Shown here in pieces: positions 33,044-43,251 of a stretch of DNA of 64,000 bases (position 1 is the first letter of the stretch; each line of letters begins with the position of its first letter). Both the position numbers and the translations under genes were made by a program. The stretch comes from JAQUCI01 sp964553255. GTDB lineage: Bacteria; Bacillota_I; Bacilli_A; Erysipelotrichales; Erysipelotrichaceae. The notes beneath the pieces are model-generated. The model had not been told where the DNA came from. It worked only from the letters and a program-made list of their open reading frames with translations, and made no database searches. The stretch lies in contig CAZKJS010000004.1 in the NCBI GenBank assembly GCA_964553255.1, forward strand, positions 1 to 64,000, written 5' to 3'.

Positions 33044-33967
33044 TTATTTATCCTTTAAGTAGTGAAAGACAGCTTGTGCCGCTATGGCACCATCAGATGT
33101 TGCTGTAACAACTTGACGAAGATACTTTGCGTTAACATCACCCGCTCCAAAGATTCCCGGAACTGATGTACGCATTTTATCATCAGTCAAGATATAACCA
33201 TCTTTGTCAGTAATCCCTAAATGCTTAACCATTGCGGTATTTGGATCAGCACCAATATATGGAAAAATGCCATCTGTTTTTAATACCGTTTGCTTTTTGG
33301 TCTTAACATTTTCAATAACAAGCTCAGCAACCCGACCTTCACCTTCAACAATTGCCACTGGTACGTGTTCTCTTATTATTTCAATCTTAGACTCTGCCAT
33401 TACATGTTTTTGAACCAGTTCATCAGCTCTAAATACATCTCTTCTAATGACTAGATAAATCTTCTTCACAAATGTAGTTAAATATAGTGATTCTTCAAGC
33501 GCTGAATTACCACCGCCAATAACCGTGACAACTTTATCTCTAAAGAATGCTCCATCACATACCGCACAATAAGAAACACCTTTGCCTGTCAATCTTTCTT
33601 CGTTAGGTATGTTTAATAACCTTTCTTTAGTACCAGTCGCGATAATAACCGCATCACTTTTAAGTTCACTACCATCAGCACATTTAACAACAACACCAGC
33701 ATCAACTTTATCAACCATAACAACTTCTTTAAAGTCAGCTTCCGCTCCAAAATGAGTAGAATGCTCAAACATTTTCAATGCTAAATCTACTCCGTTGATA
33801 TCTGTAATCCCTGGCCAATTACTAATTTCAGCTGTTTTGATGAGTTTTCCACCAGGCGCTGATCCTTCAATCATAAGCGTCTTGATACCTGCGCGACTTG
33901 CATAAACCGCCGCTGTCATCCCCGCTGGTCCACCACCAATAATGATTAATTCATATCTTTTGTCCAT
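33044..33967 (-). CDS. trxB: thioredoxin-disulfide reductase
   Basis: 307 aa. FAD-binding IIGGGPAGMTAAVYASRAG, redox-active CAVC in YCAVCDGAFF (about 134-137), NADPH-binding VIGGGNSALEE and the terminal FAD motif GIFGAGDV. Reduces thioredoxin with NADPH. It overlaps the 3' end of the lgt-HAD gene by 22 bases and is the last gene before the terminator. Confidence 0.95.
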   Translation of the reverse strand: MDKRYELIIIGGGPAGMTAAVYASRAGIKTLMIEGSAPGGKLIKTAEISNWPGITDINGVDLALKMFEHSTHFGAEADFKEVVMVDKVDAGVVVKCADGSELKSDAVIIATGTKERLLNIPNEERLTGKGVSYCAVCDGAFFRDKVVTVIGGGNSALEESLYLTTFVKKIYLVIRRDVFRADELVQKHVMAESKIEIIREHVPVAIVEGEGRVAELVIENVKTKKQTVLKTDGIFPYIGADPNTAMVKHLGITDKDGYILTDDKMRTSVPGIFGAGDVNAKYLRQVVTATSDGAIAAQAVFHYLKDK

Positions 33968-35397
33968 GATATATCTTCCTTTAATATTTCTTGTATTTCA
34001 AGTAAGTTGTTAACTATACGATTAGGTTCAGCTTTCGTCATACTTTGTCTTCTAGTATCGTTTTCATTAAAGCCAATCGTAAATACACCAGCATTTTTCC
34101 CCGCCATGATGTCATTGTAGTTATCGCCAACATAAATACAATTATCAAAATTACCACCTAGTTCAATACAAGCCTTTTTTATACCCTCAGGATCAGGTTT
34201 GGGATCTATTACTTCATTTAAGCCAATAACAACATCAATATACGATTTAAGGTTGGTTACCTCTAATCCCAAATCAATTCCCTCTGCCAATTTGTTTGAA
34301 ACGATACCTATCTTGTATCCTTTACTCTTTAGTTCGCTTAACAGTTCTTGCGCTCCATCTATTGGTTTAACATGATCTTGATGTAGATTGAAGTTTATCT
34401 GTTTATATTCGTTGATCAGATCATCAATATCCGCTTCAAACCCAAACCTTTCAAACGATTCCTTTAAAGTGGGGCCCAACAATGCGTTTTGATCTTCTAA
34501 AGTAAGTTCATAATTTGGTAAGTATTTAGCAAACATTTGTTTATAACTCATAATGATAATCGCTTCGGTGTCCGCAAGAGTACCATCAAAATCAAATAGT
34601 ATGACTGGTTTAACATTGAATAAACGACGATAAACACCAAAGGTTCCTAATACGCCAACCAAGATAAAGATAATTGATGTAATCTGCGCCATCTTGAAAT
34701 TAAACAACATTAAACTATCCGACCTGAATTCTTCAACGATCAAGCGAACTAAACCATACCACATCAAATAAGCATATACTAAATCGCCTCTTTTTAACTT
34801 TGAAACTTTCTTGTAAATAAACACAATGATGATAAATCCAATAAGATTACCAACGCTTTCATATAAGAAAGTAGGCTCTTGATAACTGCCACTTATAAAC
34901 ATTACTTCCTTGAAGAATGAAGGCCACTTGTCATAAAACGATTCACTAACAATGCGACCAAAAGCTTCTTGATTAAAAAAGTTGCCCCATCTTCCAATAG
35001 CTTGCGCTACTAACATGCTGGGAAAGATCATATCACATAAACGTAGACAACTAATATGTTTACGTTTGCAATAAACTAACGCAAAAAGCACTCCACCAAC
35101 GATGGCGCCCTGAATCGCAAGACCACCTTCCCATGTTTGAATGATCTTAAGAGGATTGGCTAAATAATATGCTAGATCAAAAAAAGCCACAAACCATAAC
35201 CTGGCTCCAACTACAGCTGAAATTGTACATCCAATAAATAGATCATCAGCTATTTCTGGTCCGTATCCAGCTTTTTTAAAGTTGTTTGCACTATACCAAT
35301 AAATAAATAATCCACCGATAATGATCAATATCGGATACCATCTTAATGCAATCGGTCCAATTGCGATTATCGTTTGTAAATCTGGAAATAATTTCAT
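33946..35397 (-). CDS. lgt: Lgt fused to a PpaX-like HAD phosphatase
   Basis: 483 aa. Residues 1 to about 265 are prolipoprotein diacylglyceryl transferase with about seven membrane helices and the Lgt signature GRWGNFFNQEAFG. Residues about 268-480 are a HAD hydrolase: DFDGTLADTEA (motif 1), IVSNK (motif 2), and KPDPEGIKKA with YVGDNYNDIMAGKNAG (motifs 3 and 4). In Bacillus hprK, lgt and ppaX are neighbours and PpaX removes the pyrophosphate made by HprK/P, so the HAD half is probably PpaX. The reading frame is continuous, so this is a real fusion. It follows hprK by 16 bases. Confidence 0.9.
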   Translation of the reverse strand: MKLFPDLQTIIAIGPIALRWYPILIIIGGLFIYWYSANNFKKAGYGPEIADDLFIGCTISAVVGARLWFVAFFDLAYYLANPLKIIQTWEGGLAIQGAIVGGVLFALVYCKRKHISCLRLCDMIFPSMLVAQAIGRWGNFFNQEAFGRIVSESFYDKWPSFFKEVMFISGSYQEPTFLYESVGNLIGFIIIVFIYKKVSKLKRGDLVYAYLMWYGLVRLIVEEFRSDSLMLFNFKMAQITSIIFILVGVLGTFGVYRRLFNVKPVILFDFDGTLADTEAIIIMSYKQMFAKYLPNYELTLEDQNALLGPTLKESFERFGFEADIDDLINEYKQINFNLHQDHVKPIDGAQELLSELKSKGYKIGIVSNKLAEGIDLGLEVTNLKSYIDVVIGLNEVIDPKPDPEGIKKACIELGGNFDNCIYVGDNYNDIMAGKNAGVFTIGFNENDTRRQSMTKAEPNRIVNNLLEIQEILKEDISWTKDMN

Positions 35398-35413
35398 TGT
35401 TTACCTACACTTC

Positions 35414-36358
35414 CTATTTAATCCCGTTTTTTTCATTAATATCAACAATGTGTTGAAACACCATGTTCTCAAAGTCTTGTGAACTGTTGATTCCCATTTG
35501 TTTAAGCGTAAAATTAGTAACTGCCGACTCAACTAAAACTGACATATTACGTCCTTCTTTTACTGGCAATGTTAATTTAGGTATTTGTACACTCATGATA
35601 TCTTCAAATGTTTCCTCATTACCAACACGTTCATATGCCTTAAGTTTGTCAAAGTGCTCAAGGTGGATAATAAACTCGATATGAATATCATTTAAAAATG
35701 CTCGAGCTCCAAACATCTTTACAACATCAATAATACCAATGCCTCGTATTTCTAGATATCCTTTTAATAATTGTGGTGCTTTACCAACAATCTTATTATG
35801 CATATGATATGCATCAACACGATCATCCGCAACTAATACATGTCCTCTATTGATAAGATCTAACGCTAATTCACTTTTACCAACACCACTTTCACCAGTC
35901 ACAAGTACACCTTTACCAAATATACTCAATAATACCCCATGAATATTACTGAAATCAGCCAGTTTATCATCTAAGAAACTAACAACATTAACCATTACAC
36001 GATTAGTTGGTAACTCTGATGAGAAAATCGGAAAGTTTTTACGTTTAGCTATATCTTCTAATACTGGATGAAGGGTTTCGCTATGCGTTATGATGATGCA
36101 AGGAACGATATCGTTAGTAATAAAATTAAATCTTTGATAGAGCGTCTTTTCATCTTGCGTCCTAATATACGCAGCTTCTTTTTGACCAAGCAAAGTTATA
36201 CGATTAAAATCACTCTTTTCTTCAAAACCAGCAAGTTCTAAACCCGGACGATTGGTATCTGGCACAACAATCACTCGTTGAAGTGATTTTTCATCTCCTG
36301 TTAATTGTTTAAAATTGAAGAACTCATTAAACTCTTTGATCGTTATTTGGTTTTTCAT
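35414..36358 (-). CDS. hprK: HPr kinase/phosphorylase
   Basis: 314 aa. P-loop GVLVTGESGVGKSELAL (about 149-165), HPr-kinase signature LEIRGIGIIDV (about 203-213), and the C-terminal K3-type region IPKLTLPVKEGRN. It phosphorylates HPr at Ser46 and so governs carbon catabolite control. Located between uvrA and lgt as in Bacilli. Its partner gene ppsX-like function is probably supplied by the HAD half of the next gene. Confidence 0.95.
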   Translation of the reverse strand: MKNQITIKEFNEFFNFKQLTGDEKSLQRVIVVPDTNRPGLELAGFEEKSDFNRITLLGQKEAAYIRTQDEKTLYQRFNFITNDIVPCIIITHSETLHPVLEDIAKRKNFPIFSSELPTNRVMVNVVSFLDDKLADFSNIHGVLLSIFGKGVLVTGESGVGKSELALDLINRGHVLVADDRVDAYHMHNKIVGKAPQLLKGYLEIRGIGIIDVVKMFGARAFLNDIHIEFIIHLEHFDKLKAYERVGNEETFEDIMSVQIPKLTLPVKEGRNMSVLVESAVTNFTLKQMGINSSQDFENMVFQHIVDINEKNGIK

Positions 36359-36367
36359 ATTGCCCTC

Positions 36368-39193
36368 CTAAGTATTTTTAAGTACTTTTTGTAGGTATTG
36401 TCCCGTATAACTCTTCTCTTCTTTACTTATCGCTTCTGGTGTACCACTTGCGATTATATAACCACCTTCATCGCCACCCTCAGGTCCAAGATCGATAATA
36501 TAGTCCGCGTTTTTAATGATATCAAGATTGTGTTCAATAATAACGATAGTATCACCATTATCAACAATACGCTGAAGAATTAATAGCAGTTTTCTAACAT
36601 CATGACTATGTAACCCGGTTGTCGGTTCATCCAAGATATACAAAGTCTTTCCGGTAGGTCTTTTCTTAAGTTCACTCGCTAGTTTTATTCGTTGCGCTTC
36701 ACCACCACTTAAAGTGGTTGCTGATTGACCAAGTTTGATATAATCAAGCCCAACATCAATCAGTGTCTGTAAGCCATGCTTGATCTTATGAATTCCCGAA
36801 AAGAACTCCAACGCTTCTTCGATAGTCATCTCTAATATATCATAAATATTCTTCCCTTTATAAGTTACCTGCAATGTTTCTTCATTATAACGTTTACCAT
36901 TACACTCTTCACACGGAACATAAACATCAGGTAAGAAGTTCATTGATATGCGTTTAATTCCATCACCCAAGCATCTTTCACATCTTCCTCCTGCAACATT
37001 GAAAGAAAAACGACCTTTGTTATAACCTCGAACTTTTGCCTCTACACTAAGCGCAAATAAGTCTCTGATATGATCAAATACACCAGTATATGTAACTGGA
37101 TTGCTACGAGGAGTACGACCGATAGGGTCTTGATCGATAATAATGATCTTATCAATATTCTCATAGCCTTTAAGAGCTTGATGCTTACCCGGTCTAATTC
37201 TTAATCTACCAAGTTTTTGTTGAATTGTCTTACCTAGTATTTCCATGACCAGTGTTGATTTACCACTACCACTAACCCCCGTGACACAGATAAATGTTCC
37301 TAATGGTAATTTAACACTTATATCCTTTAAGTTGTTTTCACTTGCTTTAACTATTTGTAAACTTTTGCCATTGCCTTTTCTTCTTTGGTGCGGATATGGA
37401 ATAACCATTTTACCAGATAAATACTGTCCAGTAATTGATGCTTGATTAGCCATGACCTCTTCAGGGGTTCCCATAGCAACTACTTCACCACCATGTTTTC
37501 CAGCCCCAGGCCCAATATCAATGATGTAATCACTTGCCAACATCGTTTCTTCATCATGTTCAACAACGATTACGGTATTACCTAGATCACGCATATTTTG
37601 TAGGGTTTTTATAAGTTTCGCATTGTCTCTTTGGTGTAACCCAATAGATGGTTCATCTAAAACATATAAAACACCTGTTAGATGTGAACCAATTTGGGTA
37701 GCTAATCTAATACGTTGTGCTTCACCACCTGATAAAGAGCCAGCTAAGCGATTTAATGTCAAATACTCTAAACCTACATCCTTTAAAAAACGTAGACGAC
37801 TTACTATCTCCTTTGTAACCAAACGAGCGATATCTGCTTTCATCGGATCTAATTGTAGATTCTGCATAAAAACAAGAGCCAGTTTAATAGACATTTGCGT
37901 CCATTCATAAATATTCTTATCACCGACTTTAACACTTAAAGCCATCTCATTTAATCGGCTTCCATTACATTTATAACATGTTTGTTCTGCCATAAAAGTC
38001 GCATACCATTCACGCGACATATTAGAACTGGTTTCCCAATAACGTCTTTCGATCAATTTGGCTACACCTTCAATATAATCAAGACGTCTATAATGATTAC
38101 CACTATTTGAGTTTAACTCATACTCTAGTGGTTCTTCTGAACCATTTAACACAATTGATAACTCTTTTTTAGTTAATTCTTTAAGTGGCTTATCCATGCT
38201 TATTTGATAATGATCAAGCAATATCTTAAACATTTGCCATTCTAGATTATTACTATTAACAATGTTTTTGTAATAAATGATGCCACCTTTACGAATTGAT
38301 TTACTAAAGTCAGGTATCAACAGATCAACATCAACATGTTGGGTTACTCCTAATCCTTTACAAACCTCACATGCACCAAGTGGTGAGTTAAATGAAAAAA
38401 GTCGAGGTTCAAGCGCAGGAAGAGAAAAGCCACAAATATCACAAGCATAATTCTGCGAAAATAAGATGTCTTCATTTTTTATATTTACTACAACTAAGCC
38501 ATTTGTCATCTTCAAAGCTGTTTCTATTGAATCATGAATTCTTGATCGATTCTCTTCTTTTTTAACAATACGATCTACTACAACGAAAATATCATGATTC
38601 TTGGTTTTCTCAAGTTCAATCTTTTCTTCCAATAATCTAATCTCGTCATCAACTCTAACTCGTATGAATCCTTCACTTTGGAGCTTCTCAAAAAGTTCTT
38701 TATGGGTACCCTTTTGTCTTTTAATAACCGGAGCTAAAATCATCAATCTGGTGTCATCTTCATACACCATGATACGATCCAACATCTGTTTGATCGTTTG
38801 TGATTCAATCTTTACACCATGAGTTGGACAATATGGTGAACCCACACGTGCATATAATAGCCTTAGGTAATCGTATATTTCAGTAATAGTACCAACTGTA
38901 GACCTAGGGTTGTTGCTAGTTGATTTTTGATCTATTGCGATTGATGGTGATAATCCTTCAATCAAGTCAACATCAGGTTTATCAACATTATCAAGAAACT
39001 GTCTAGCATAAGTACTTAACGATTCAACATAACGTCTTTGTCCTTCAGCATAAATAGTATCAAAAGCTAAAGAAGTCTTTCCTGAACCAGAAAGACCAGT
39101 CATAATAACGAGCTTGTTACGCGGTACATCAATATCTATGTTTTTAAGGTTATTTTCACGTGCACCTTTGATCACGATAAAATCTTTTTCCAT
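36368..39193 (-). CDS. uvrA: excinuclease ABC subunit A
   Basis: 941 aa, standard length. Two ABC modules: Walker A GLSGSGKTSLA (about 34-44) and GVSGSGKSTLV (about 638-648), two LSGGEAQRI signatures, and zinc modules with CDIC...CEVC and CERC...CEEC. Damage sensor of nucleotide excision repair. uvrB, often directly adjacent, is about 4 kb away with a PASTA/ABC cluster between. Confidence 0.97.
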   Translation of the reverse strand: MEKDFIVIKGARENNLKNIDIDVPRNKLVIMTGLSGSGKTSLAFDTIYAEGQRRYVESLSTYARQFLDNVDKPDVDLIEGLSPSIAIDQKSTSNNPRSTVGTITEIYDYLRLLYARVGSPYCPTHGVKIESQTIKQMLDRIMVYEDDTRLMILAPVIKRQKGTHKELFEKLQSEGFIRVRVDDEIRLLEEKIELEKTKNHDIFVVVDRIVKKEENRSRIHDSIETALKMTNGLVVVNIKNEDILFSQNYACDICGFSLPALEPRLFSFNSPLGACEVCKGLGVTQHVDVDLLIPDFSKSIRKGGIIYYKNIVNSNNLEWQMFKILLDHYQISMDKPLKELTKKELSIVLNGSEEPLEYELNSNSGNHYRRLDYIEGVAKLIERRYWETSSNMSREWYATFMAEQTCYKCNGSRLNEMALSVKVGDKNIYEWTQMSIKLALVFMQNLQLDPMKADIARLVTKEIVSRLRFLKDVGLEYLTLNRLAGSLSGGEAQRIRLATQIGSHLTGVLYVLDEPSIGLHQRDNAKLIKTLQNMRDLGNTVIVVEHDEETMLASDYIIDIGPGAGKHGGEVVAMGTPEEVMANQASITGQYLSGKMVIPYPHQRRKGNGKSLQIVKASENNLKDISVKLPLGTFICVTGVSGSGKSTLVMEILGKTIQQKLGRLRIRPGKHQALKGYENIDKIIIIDQDPIGRTPRSNPVTYTGVFDHIRDLFALSVEAKVRGYNKGRFSFNVAGGRCERCLGDGIKRISMNFLPDVYVPCEECNGKRYNEETLQVTYKGKNIYDILEMTIEEALEFFSGIHKIKHGLQTLIDVGLDYIKLGQSATTLSGGEAQRIKLASELKKRPTGKTLYILDEPTTGLHSHDVRKLLLILQRIVDNGDTIVIIEHNLDIIKNADYIIDLGPEGGDEGGYIIASGTPEAISKEEKSYTGQYLQKVLKNT

Positions 39194-39291
39194 AATATCC
39201 TCTTTGCAATAACATTATTATACAATATTTATTTTCAAGTAACCATTTTATACACCTAATATTTAACGTAATTATAACTACTCATTCGTAT

Positions 39292-39323
39292 AAAAAAGAA
39301 GAACTCAAGTTTGAATTCTTCTT
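39292..39323 (-). terminator. terminator of the PASTA/ABC operon
   Basis: Minus strand AAGAAGAATTCAA and TTGAGTTCTTCTT (one mismatch), then TTTTTT. Confidence 0.8.
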
Positions 39324-39329
39324 AATTAT

Positions 39330-39995
39330 TTACATGTTATTTAACACACGATTGTTTAGATAAAGTCTTAGATCACTCATCTCACTAACAATAGTTGAGT
39401 GTGTAACTACAATTACTGTTTTGTTGAACTCTTCAGTAAGATTCTTAAATATCTTAATGATTTCACCTTCAGTTTCAGTATCAAGATTTCCTGTAGGTTC
39501 ATCCGCAAAAATTAAGTCAACATTGCCAGCGATCGCTCTTGCGATAGCAACACGTTGTTGCTCACCACCTGATAGTTTATTAATCATACGATCCGCTTTT
39601 GATTGCACTATTCCAAATTTTTCAAGTAATGCATAAGCCACTTCTCTCATATTCTTTGGAATTTCATTTTCTGTCTCTGTCATTGCCAGTTTAATGTTCT
39701 CAACCGCTGTTAGATAAGTCAAAAGATTAAACTGTTGAAAGACGATGCCAATTTTATTGCGTCGATAATTGTTTAGACCTATTTTCTCAATATCCTCGCC
39801 ATCATAATAAATCTTGCCACTTTCAGGACGATCAAGTCCAGCAATTAGTGATAGAAGTGTTGTTTTACCACTGCCACTAGGTCCAAGTATGGTATAAAAT
39901 TTACCTTTTTCGAACTCGTAGTTCACATTTTCAAGGATTGTTCTTTTATTTCCACCATCGATATAACTATAGTTAATGTTTTCAAGTTTTAGCAT
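39330..39995 (-). CDS. MacB/LolD-type ABC ATPase
   Basis: 221 aa: Walker A GPSGSGKTTLLS, signature LSGGEQQRVAIARA, Walker B DLIFADEPTGNLD, H-loop VVTHST. This type pairs with FtsX-like permeases and works as a mechanotransmitter or peptide/lipid exporter. The permease gene lies 14 bases upstream. Confidence 0.9.
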   Translation of the reverse strand: MLKLENINYSYIDGGNKRTILENVNYEFEKGKFYTILGPSGSGKTTLLSLIAGLDRPESGKIYYDGEDIEKIGLNNYRRNKIGIVFQQFNLLTYLTAVENIKLAMTETENEIPKNMREVAYALLEKFGIVQSKADRMINKLSGGEQQRVAIARAIAGNVDLIFADEPTGNLDTETEGEIIKIFKNLTEEFNKTVIVVTHSTIVSEMSDLRLYLNNRVLNNM

Positions 39996-40009
39996 ATTTA
40001 TCTCCTTTA

Positions 40010-41557
40010 CTAGTACGTATTCGTTAAGATCCGTTTAGGATTAAAGCGCATTATCATATATGAAGGAATCAAGATACTTACTAAAACTACACCCATACCC
40101 ATTACATAGATTTGAGCAATGATAATTGGGTTAATATTAACTTCATACTCACTCATCATGTCATCTTGTGTGATTTCCGTAAAGTATGTATCGTCATAAT
40201 AATAGTAGTAGTTATCATCTCTTACTGTTTCGGTATTAGAAAGTTGGTATTCAAGCACGGCACTTCCAATACCCTTTGCCATAATACTGCCGCTTACTAC
40301 TGCTAAAGTAAACCCAATAACAGCAACTGCCGCAAGCTCAGCAAATAACTGACCAACAACCTTAAGTTTACTTACCCCCATAGATAACAAGATACCTATT
40401 TCGTGTTCGCGTGTTTTCATTGTTAGTGCTGTAACTAAACTTATGATTACAACAGCATTAATAACAACAATCCAAACAATGATACTAGCAAATAGCGACA
40501 TCGTATCTAATGGTTTAGCAAACTTTTTAAACAAATCATCATTTGCGTTTAATCTGGTAAAACGTGGAAGTAATGATGAGCTTTCAGCTACAAATTTTTC
40601 AACATGTAGTGGATCATTCAATAACAATACAAAGTTATTGAAATAACTATCTTCAGTTGGCATATTAGCATCATCTTGGTAGTAAGGTTCATCTGGCCAC
40701 ATCTCTTTATAGTAATTCCAAGCAGCAACATTAATAGCGGTTAATTTCTCCGTTATTGATGTCGCTGGTACTAAAACCGCATTTTCAGGAGCGTAAGCCG
40801 GATAGTTGTTCATCCAAGAATCTTGTTCGTTAATAACTGTATTATTAGTGTAGATACCAATGATCTCATACTCAATTGTTGTTTCAAGATCACCAATAAA
40901 CTGTGTTTCATATGAGTTATTACCAACAACGTTAATTGTGATATAATCACCCACTCTTAAGTTGTTCGCATTAGCAAGTCTTTCTTCGATAACCGCTACT
41001 CTTGCTCTACTATCGATCTCATTTTGTGTGTAAAACCTGCCTTGATTAATTACATATGTTTCATCATTAAGTTCAATCATGTTATCAAAAACATTACCAA
41101 TCAAACGGGTATTGCTTGGAACATAAACATACTCGTCTTTAGAGTCTTCACGATAAATAATTGGTCCATCACCATCTTGACTTTCCTTGATAATGGGCGT
41201 AAAGCTTGAAGCATATACATCATACTTCAATAATGCATTTACGATTTCAACATAATCACTAGCAGCGATCTTATCAAAATCCGCTTTAAGTAACCGTGGA
41301 TATTGATTATAAGCTTCGTCTCGCTCTTCCTGTGTCTGTAATGAATTAATCCAATCTTCAAAAGCACGATAATCTATTTCATAAGTTACTACCGGTTTCA
41401 TTTTTTGTCTTGTTAATACCTTAGCGTTATCACTGGCATAACTTATACCTAAACCAACGATTACTAAGTTACCAATCAATAAGAATGTAAATATCAACAA
41501 TAATGACTTTGTCTTCAATCTTGTGATATTTTTTATTGCTCTACTTATAAAGTTCAT
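40010..41557 (-). CDS. FtsX-like (MacB-type) permease
   Basis: 515 aa: one membrane helix at about 18-38, a large extracytoplasmic domain (about 40-340), then three helices with the FtsX-domain signature MKTREHEIGILLSMGVSK. A Tyr/Asp-rich insert (DDNYYYYYDDTYF) lies in the last external loop. GATC is sparse here compared with the left end of the window. It lies 20 bases after the PASTA gene, so all three probably act together at the envelope. Confidence 0.85.
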   Translation of the reverse strand: MNFISRAIKNITRLKTKSLLLIFTFLLIGNLVIVGLGISYASDNAKVLTRQKMKPVVTYEIDYRAFEDWINSLQTQEERDEAYNQYPRLLKADFDKIAASDYVEIVNALLKYDVYASSFTPIIKESQDGDGPIIYREDSKDEYVYVPSNTRLIGNVFDNMIELNDETYVINQGRFYTQNEIDSRARVAVIEERLANANNLRVGDYITINVVGNNSYETQFIGDLETTIEYEIIGIYTNNTVINEQDSWMNNYPAYAPENAVLVPATSITEKLTAINVAAWNYYKEMWPDEPYYQDDANMPTEDSYFNNFVLLLNDPLHVEKFVAESSSLLPRFTRLNANDDLFKKFAKPLDTMSLFASIIVWIVVINAVVIISLVTALTMKTREHEIGILLSMGVSKLKVVGQLFAELAAVAVIGFTLAVVSGSIMAKGIGSAVLEYQLSNTETVRDDNYYYYYDDTYFTEITQDDMMSEYEVNINPIIIAQIYVMGMGVVLVSILIPSYMIMRFNPKRILTNTY

Positions 41558-41577
41558 ATATTTGTCCTTTCTTATTA

Positions 41578-43071
41578 TTAACTATTTTTATCACAAATAA
41601 CTATATCGATAGTTACTATTTGTTTTATATAGGTATTTGCTTCTAATGTTTTACCATCTGACCTTGCGATAGAAATAATATGAGAATTGGCTACATCTGC
41701 ATCATTTCGATAAGTTATATTGCATGTAACTTCAGCATTTGCCGTACATAGCTCATTTATTTGAGTTTCATTAAAACCATTTGGATTTGAAACAACATCT
41801 GCCCATTTTAATGGTATTTCATCAACTAATAAGATATTCTTTCCTTCCGATATAACTAAATCTAATTTAGTACCAACAGTTAGACTTCCTAGATTACTGA
41901 TTCTAATGATATTTCCTACCGCTACAGTATTACTTATCTCATAGCTATATGTTGGATTTATTGACAAATTAGCACCTTTTTCATTCAAATCACTTATTTC
42001 ATTTTTTAGCGCATCTATCGACTTGTTAATAACACTTGGTAAAGTTGGTTTACCTAAAGATATCCCTACTGTTAATATGTCTTCATCTTTTAGTACTGTA
42101 TTTGCGGTAATTGATTGATAAACAACAACACCTTTTGCGATTGTCGCATGATACACTTCTTTAAATCGTACGGTAACTCTGTTCGCTGTTGCCCAATCAG
42201 CAACTCTTTCTTGTGTATACTTATCTAGATAGATCATCTTGACAGCTTGACCTTTTGATACTACAACAGTGATAGTGTCGCCTTCTTTGACTTTATCATC
42301 TTTCTTAACGCTAATTGATACTATGTTGCCAGCAATGATCTTACTGTCATAAGCTTCTTTCATGTCAACAACTAACTTATTAGTATCAGCCCATGATTTA
42401 AAGGATGTATAAGGTTGATCAACGTAGTCGGTAGTTACTGTGATCGTAGCCGCTGGTTTAACACCTCTTGATATAATGATCGATAGTGTAGCGCCACGGG
42501 TAAATGCACTTTCTTCAATATTACGTAACTCATATGATATTACCTGTCCTTCAGGAACAGTATTATCATATGTTGATGTAACTCTTGTGTTTAATAGCTT
42601 ATTCTCACTGATCCATGCATCAATCTCTTGTGATGTCATGTTTTTCAAATCAGCGAATGTTACAAGTTCATCAGGATTAGCTCCTTTTGAAACAACAAGT
42701 GTTATCTTGGTATCTTTTCTAATCTTTGTTCCTTCTGCTACATCTTGTTCGACAATTATGTCTTTCGCAACATCGAAGTTATATCTTTCTTCAACTAAAA
42801 CACCAGTGTTGATGACACCGTTTTGTTTTGCCCAAGCTGTAAATTCACTGACATTTCGACCAACAAAGTTTTGCATTGTAATGTTTGGTCTTAAAAAGAT
42901 AAAGTAGACAGCTGCACCAATTACTGCCAATGCGACAACAACTGCTCCTATCGTCTTTAGATTGAACGGATTAGGTTTGTTAATCCTTTCTACTCTTTCT
43001 TCTTGGAAGCTAGCCGGCTTCTTTTGTGCTTCTTTGGCTATACTTCCTAGAAAATCTTTGTTTTCTGACAT
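41578..43071 (-). CDS. membrane protein with about six PASTA domains, no kinase
   Basis: 497 aa: cytoplasmic N-terminus of about 38 residues, one membrane helix (TIGAVVVALAVIGAAVYFIF), then about six tandem repeats of about 67 residues, each ending in a VVSKG/IISRG/GISLG/VISEG-type strand; the last is degenerate with two Cys. PASTA domains bind muropeptides and usually belong to PrkC-type kinases or penicillin-binding proteins; here no catalytic domain exists. ATG 43071 is used because GAGGGGG precedes it. First gene of the operon with the FtsX-like ABC system. Confidence 0.85.
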   Translation of the reverse strand: MSENKDFLGSIAKEAQKKPASFQEERVERINKPNPFNLKTIGAVVVALAVIGAAVYFIFLRPNITMQNFVGRNVSEFTAWAKQNGVINTGVLVEERYNFDVAKDIIVEQDVAEGTKIRKDTKITLVVSKGANPDELVTFADLKNMTSQEIDAWISENKLLNTRVTSTYDNTVPEGQVISYELRNIEESAFTRGATLSIIISRGVKPAATITVTTDYVDQPYTSFKSWADTNKLVVDMKEAYDSKIIAGNIVSISVKKDDKVKEGDTITVVVSKGQAVKMIYLDKYTQERVADWATANRVTVRFKEVYHATIAKGVVVYQSITANTVLKDEDILTVGISLGKPTLPSVINKSIDALKNEISDLNEKGANLSINPTYSYEISNTVAVGNIIRISNLGSLTVGTKLDLVISEGKNILLVDEIPLKWADVVSNPNGFNETQINELCTANAEVTCNITYRNDADVANSHIISIARSDGKTLEANTYIKQIVTIDIVICDKNS

Positions 43072-43251
43072 AAAAAACCCCCTCTTTGACAAGTTTATTC
43101 TAGCACTAATACAATGATTTTCCAGCAAATGAGCACAACATGCACATTTCCCTTATATCTTGCTTAGTGTCATAGTTCAAATAGTACACTACTATAGCTA
43201 ACCTTCATTGTCAATGAATAGGGGAATATTTAATATTTTCTTAAACTTTCA

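Noticed and set aside
36398..39000. Plus-strand open frames opposite uvrA, uvrB, secA and similar
   Set aside because: They lack ribosome sites and family features and mirror conserved minus-strand coding sequence.
41578..43071. CRISPR-like or other DNA repeats
   Set aside because: Repeats here are degenerate at DNA level and are PASTA protein domains; no direct-repeat array with unique spacers exists anywhere in the window.
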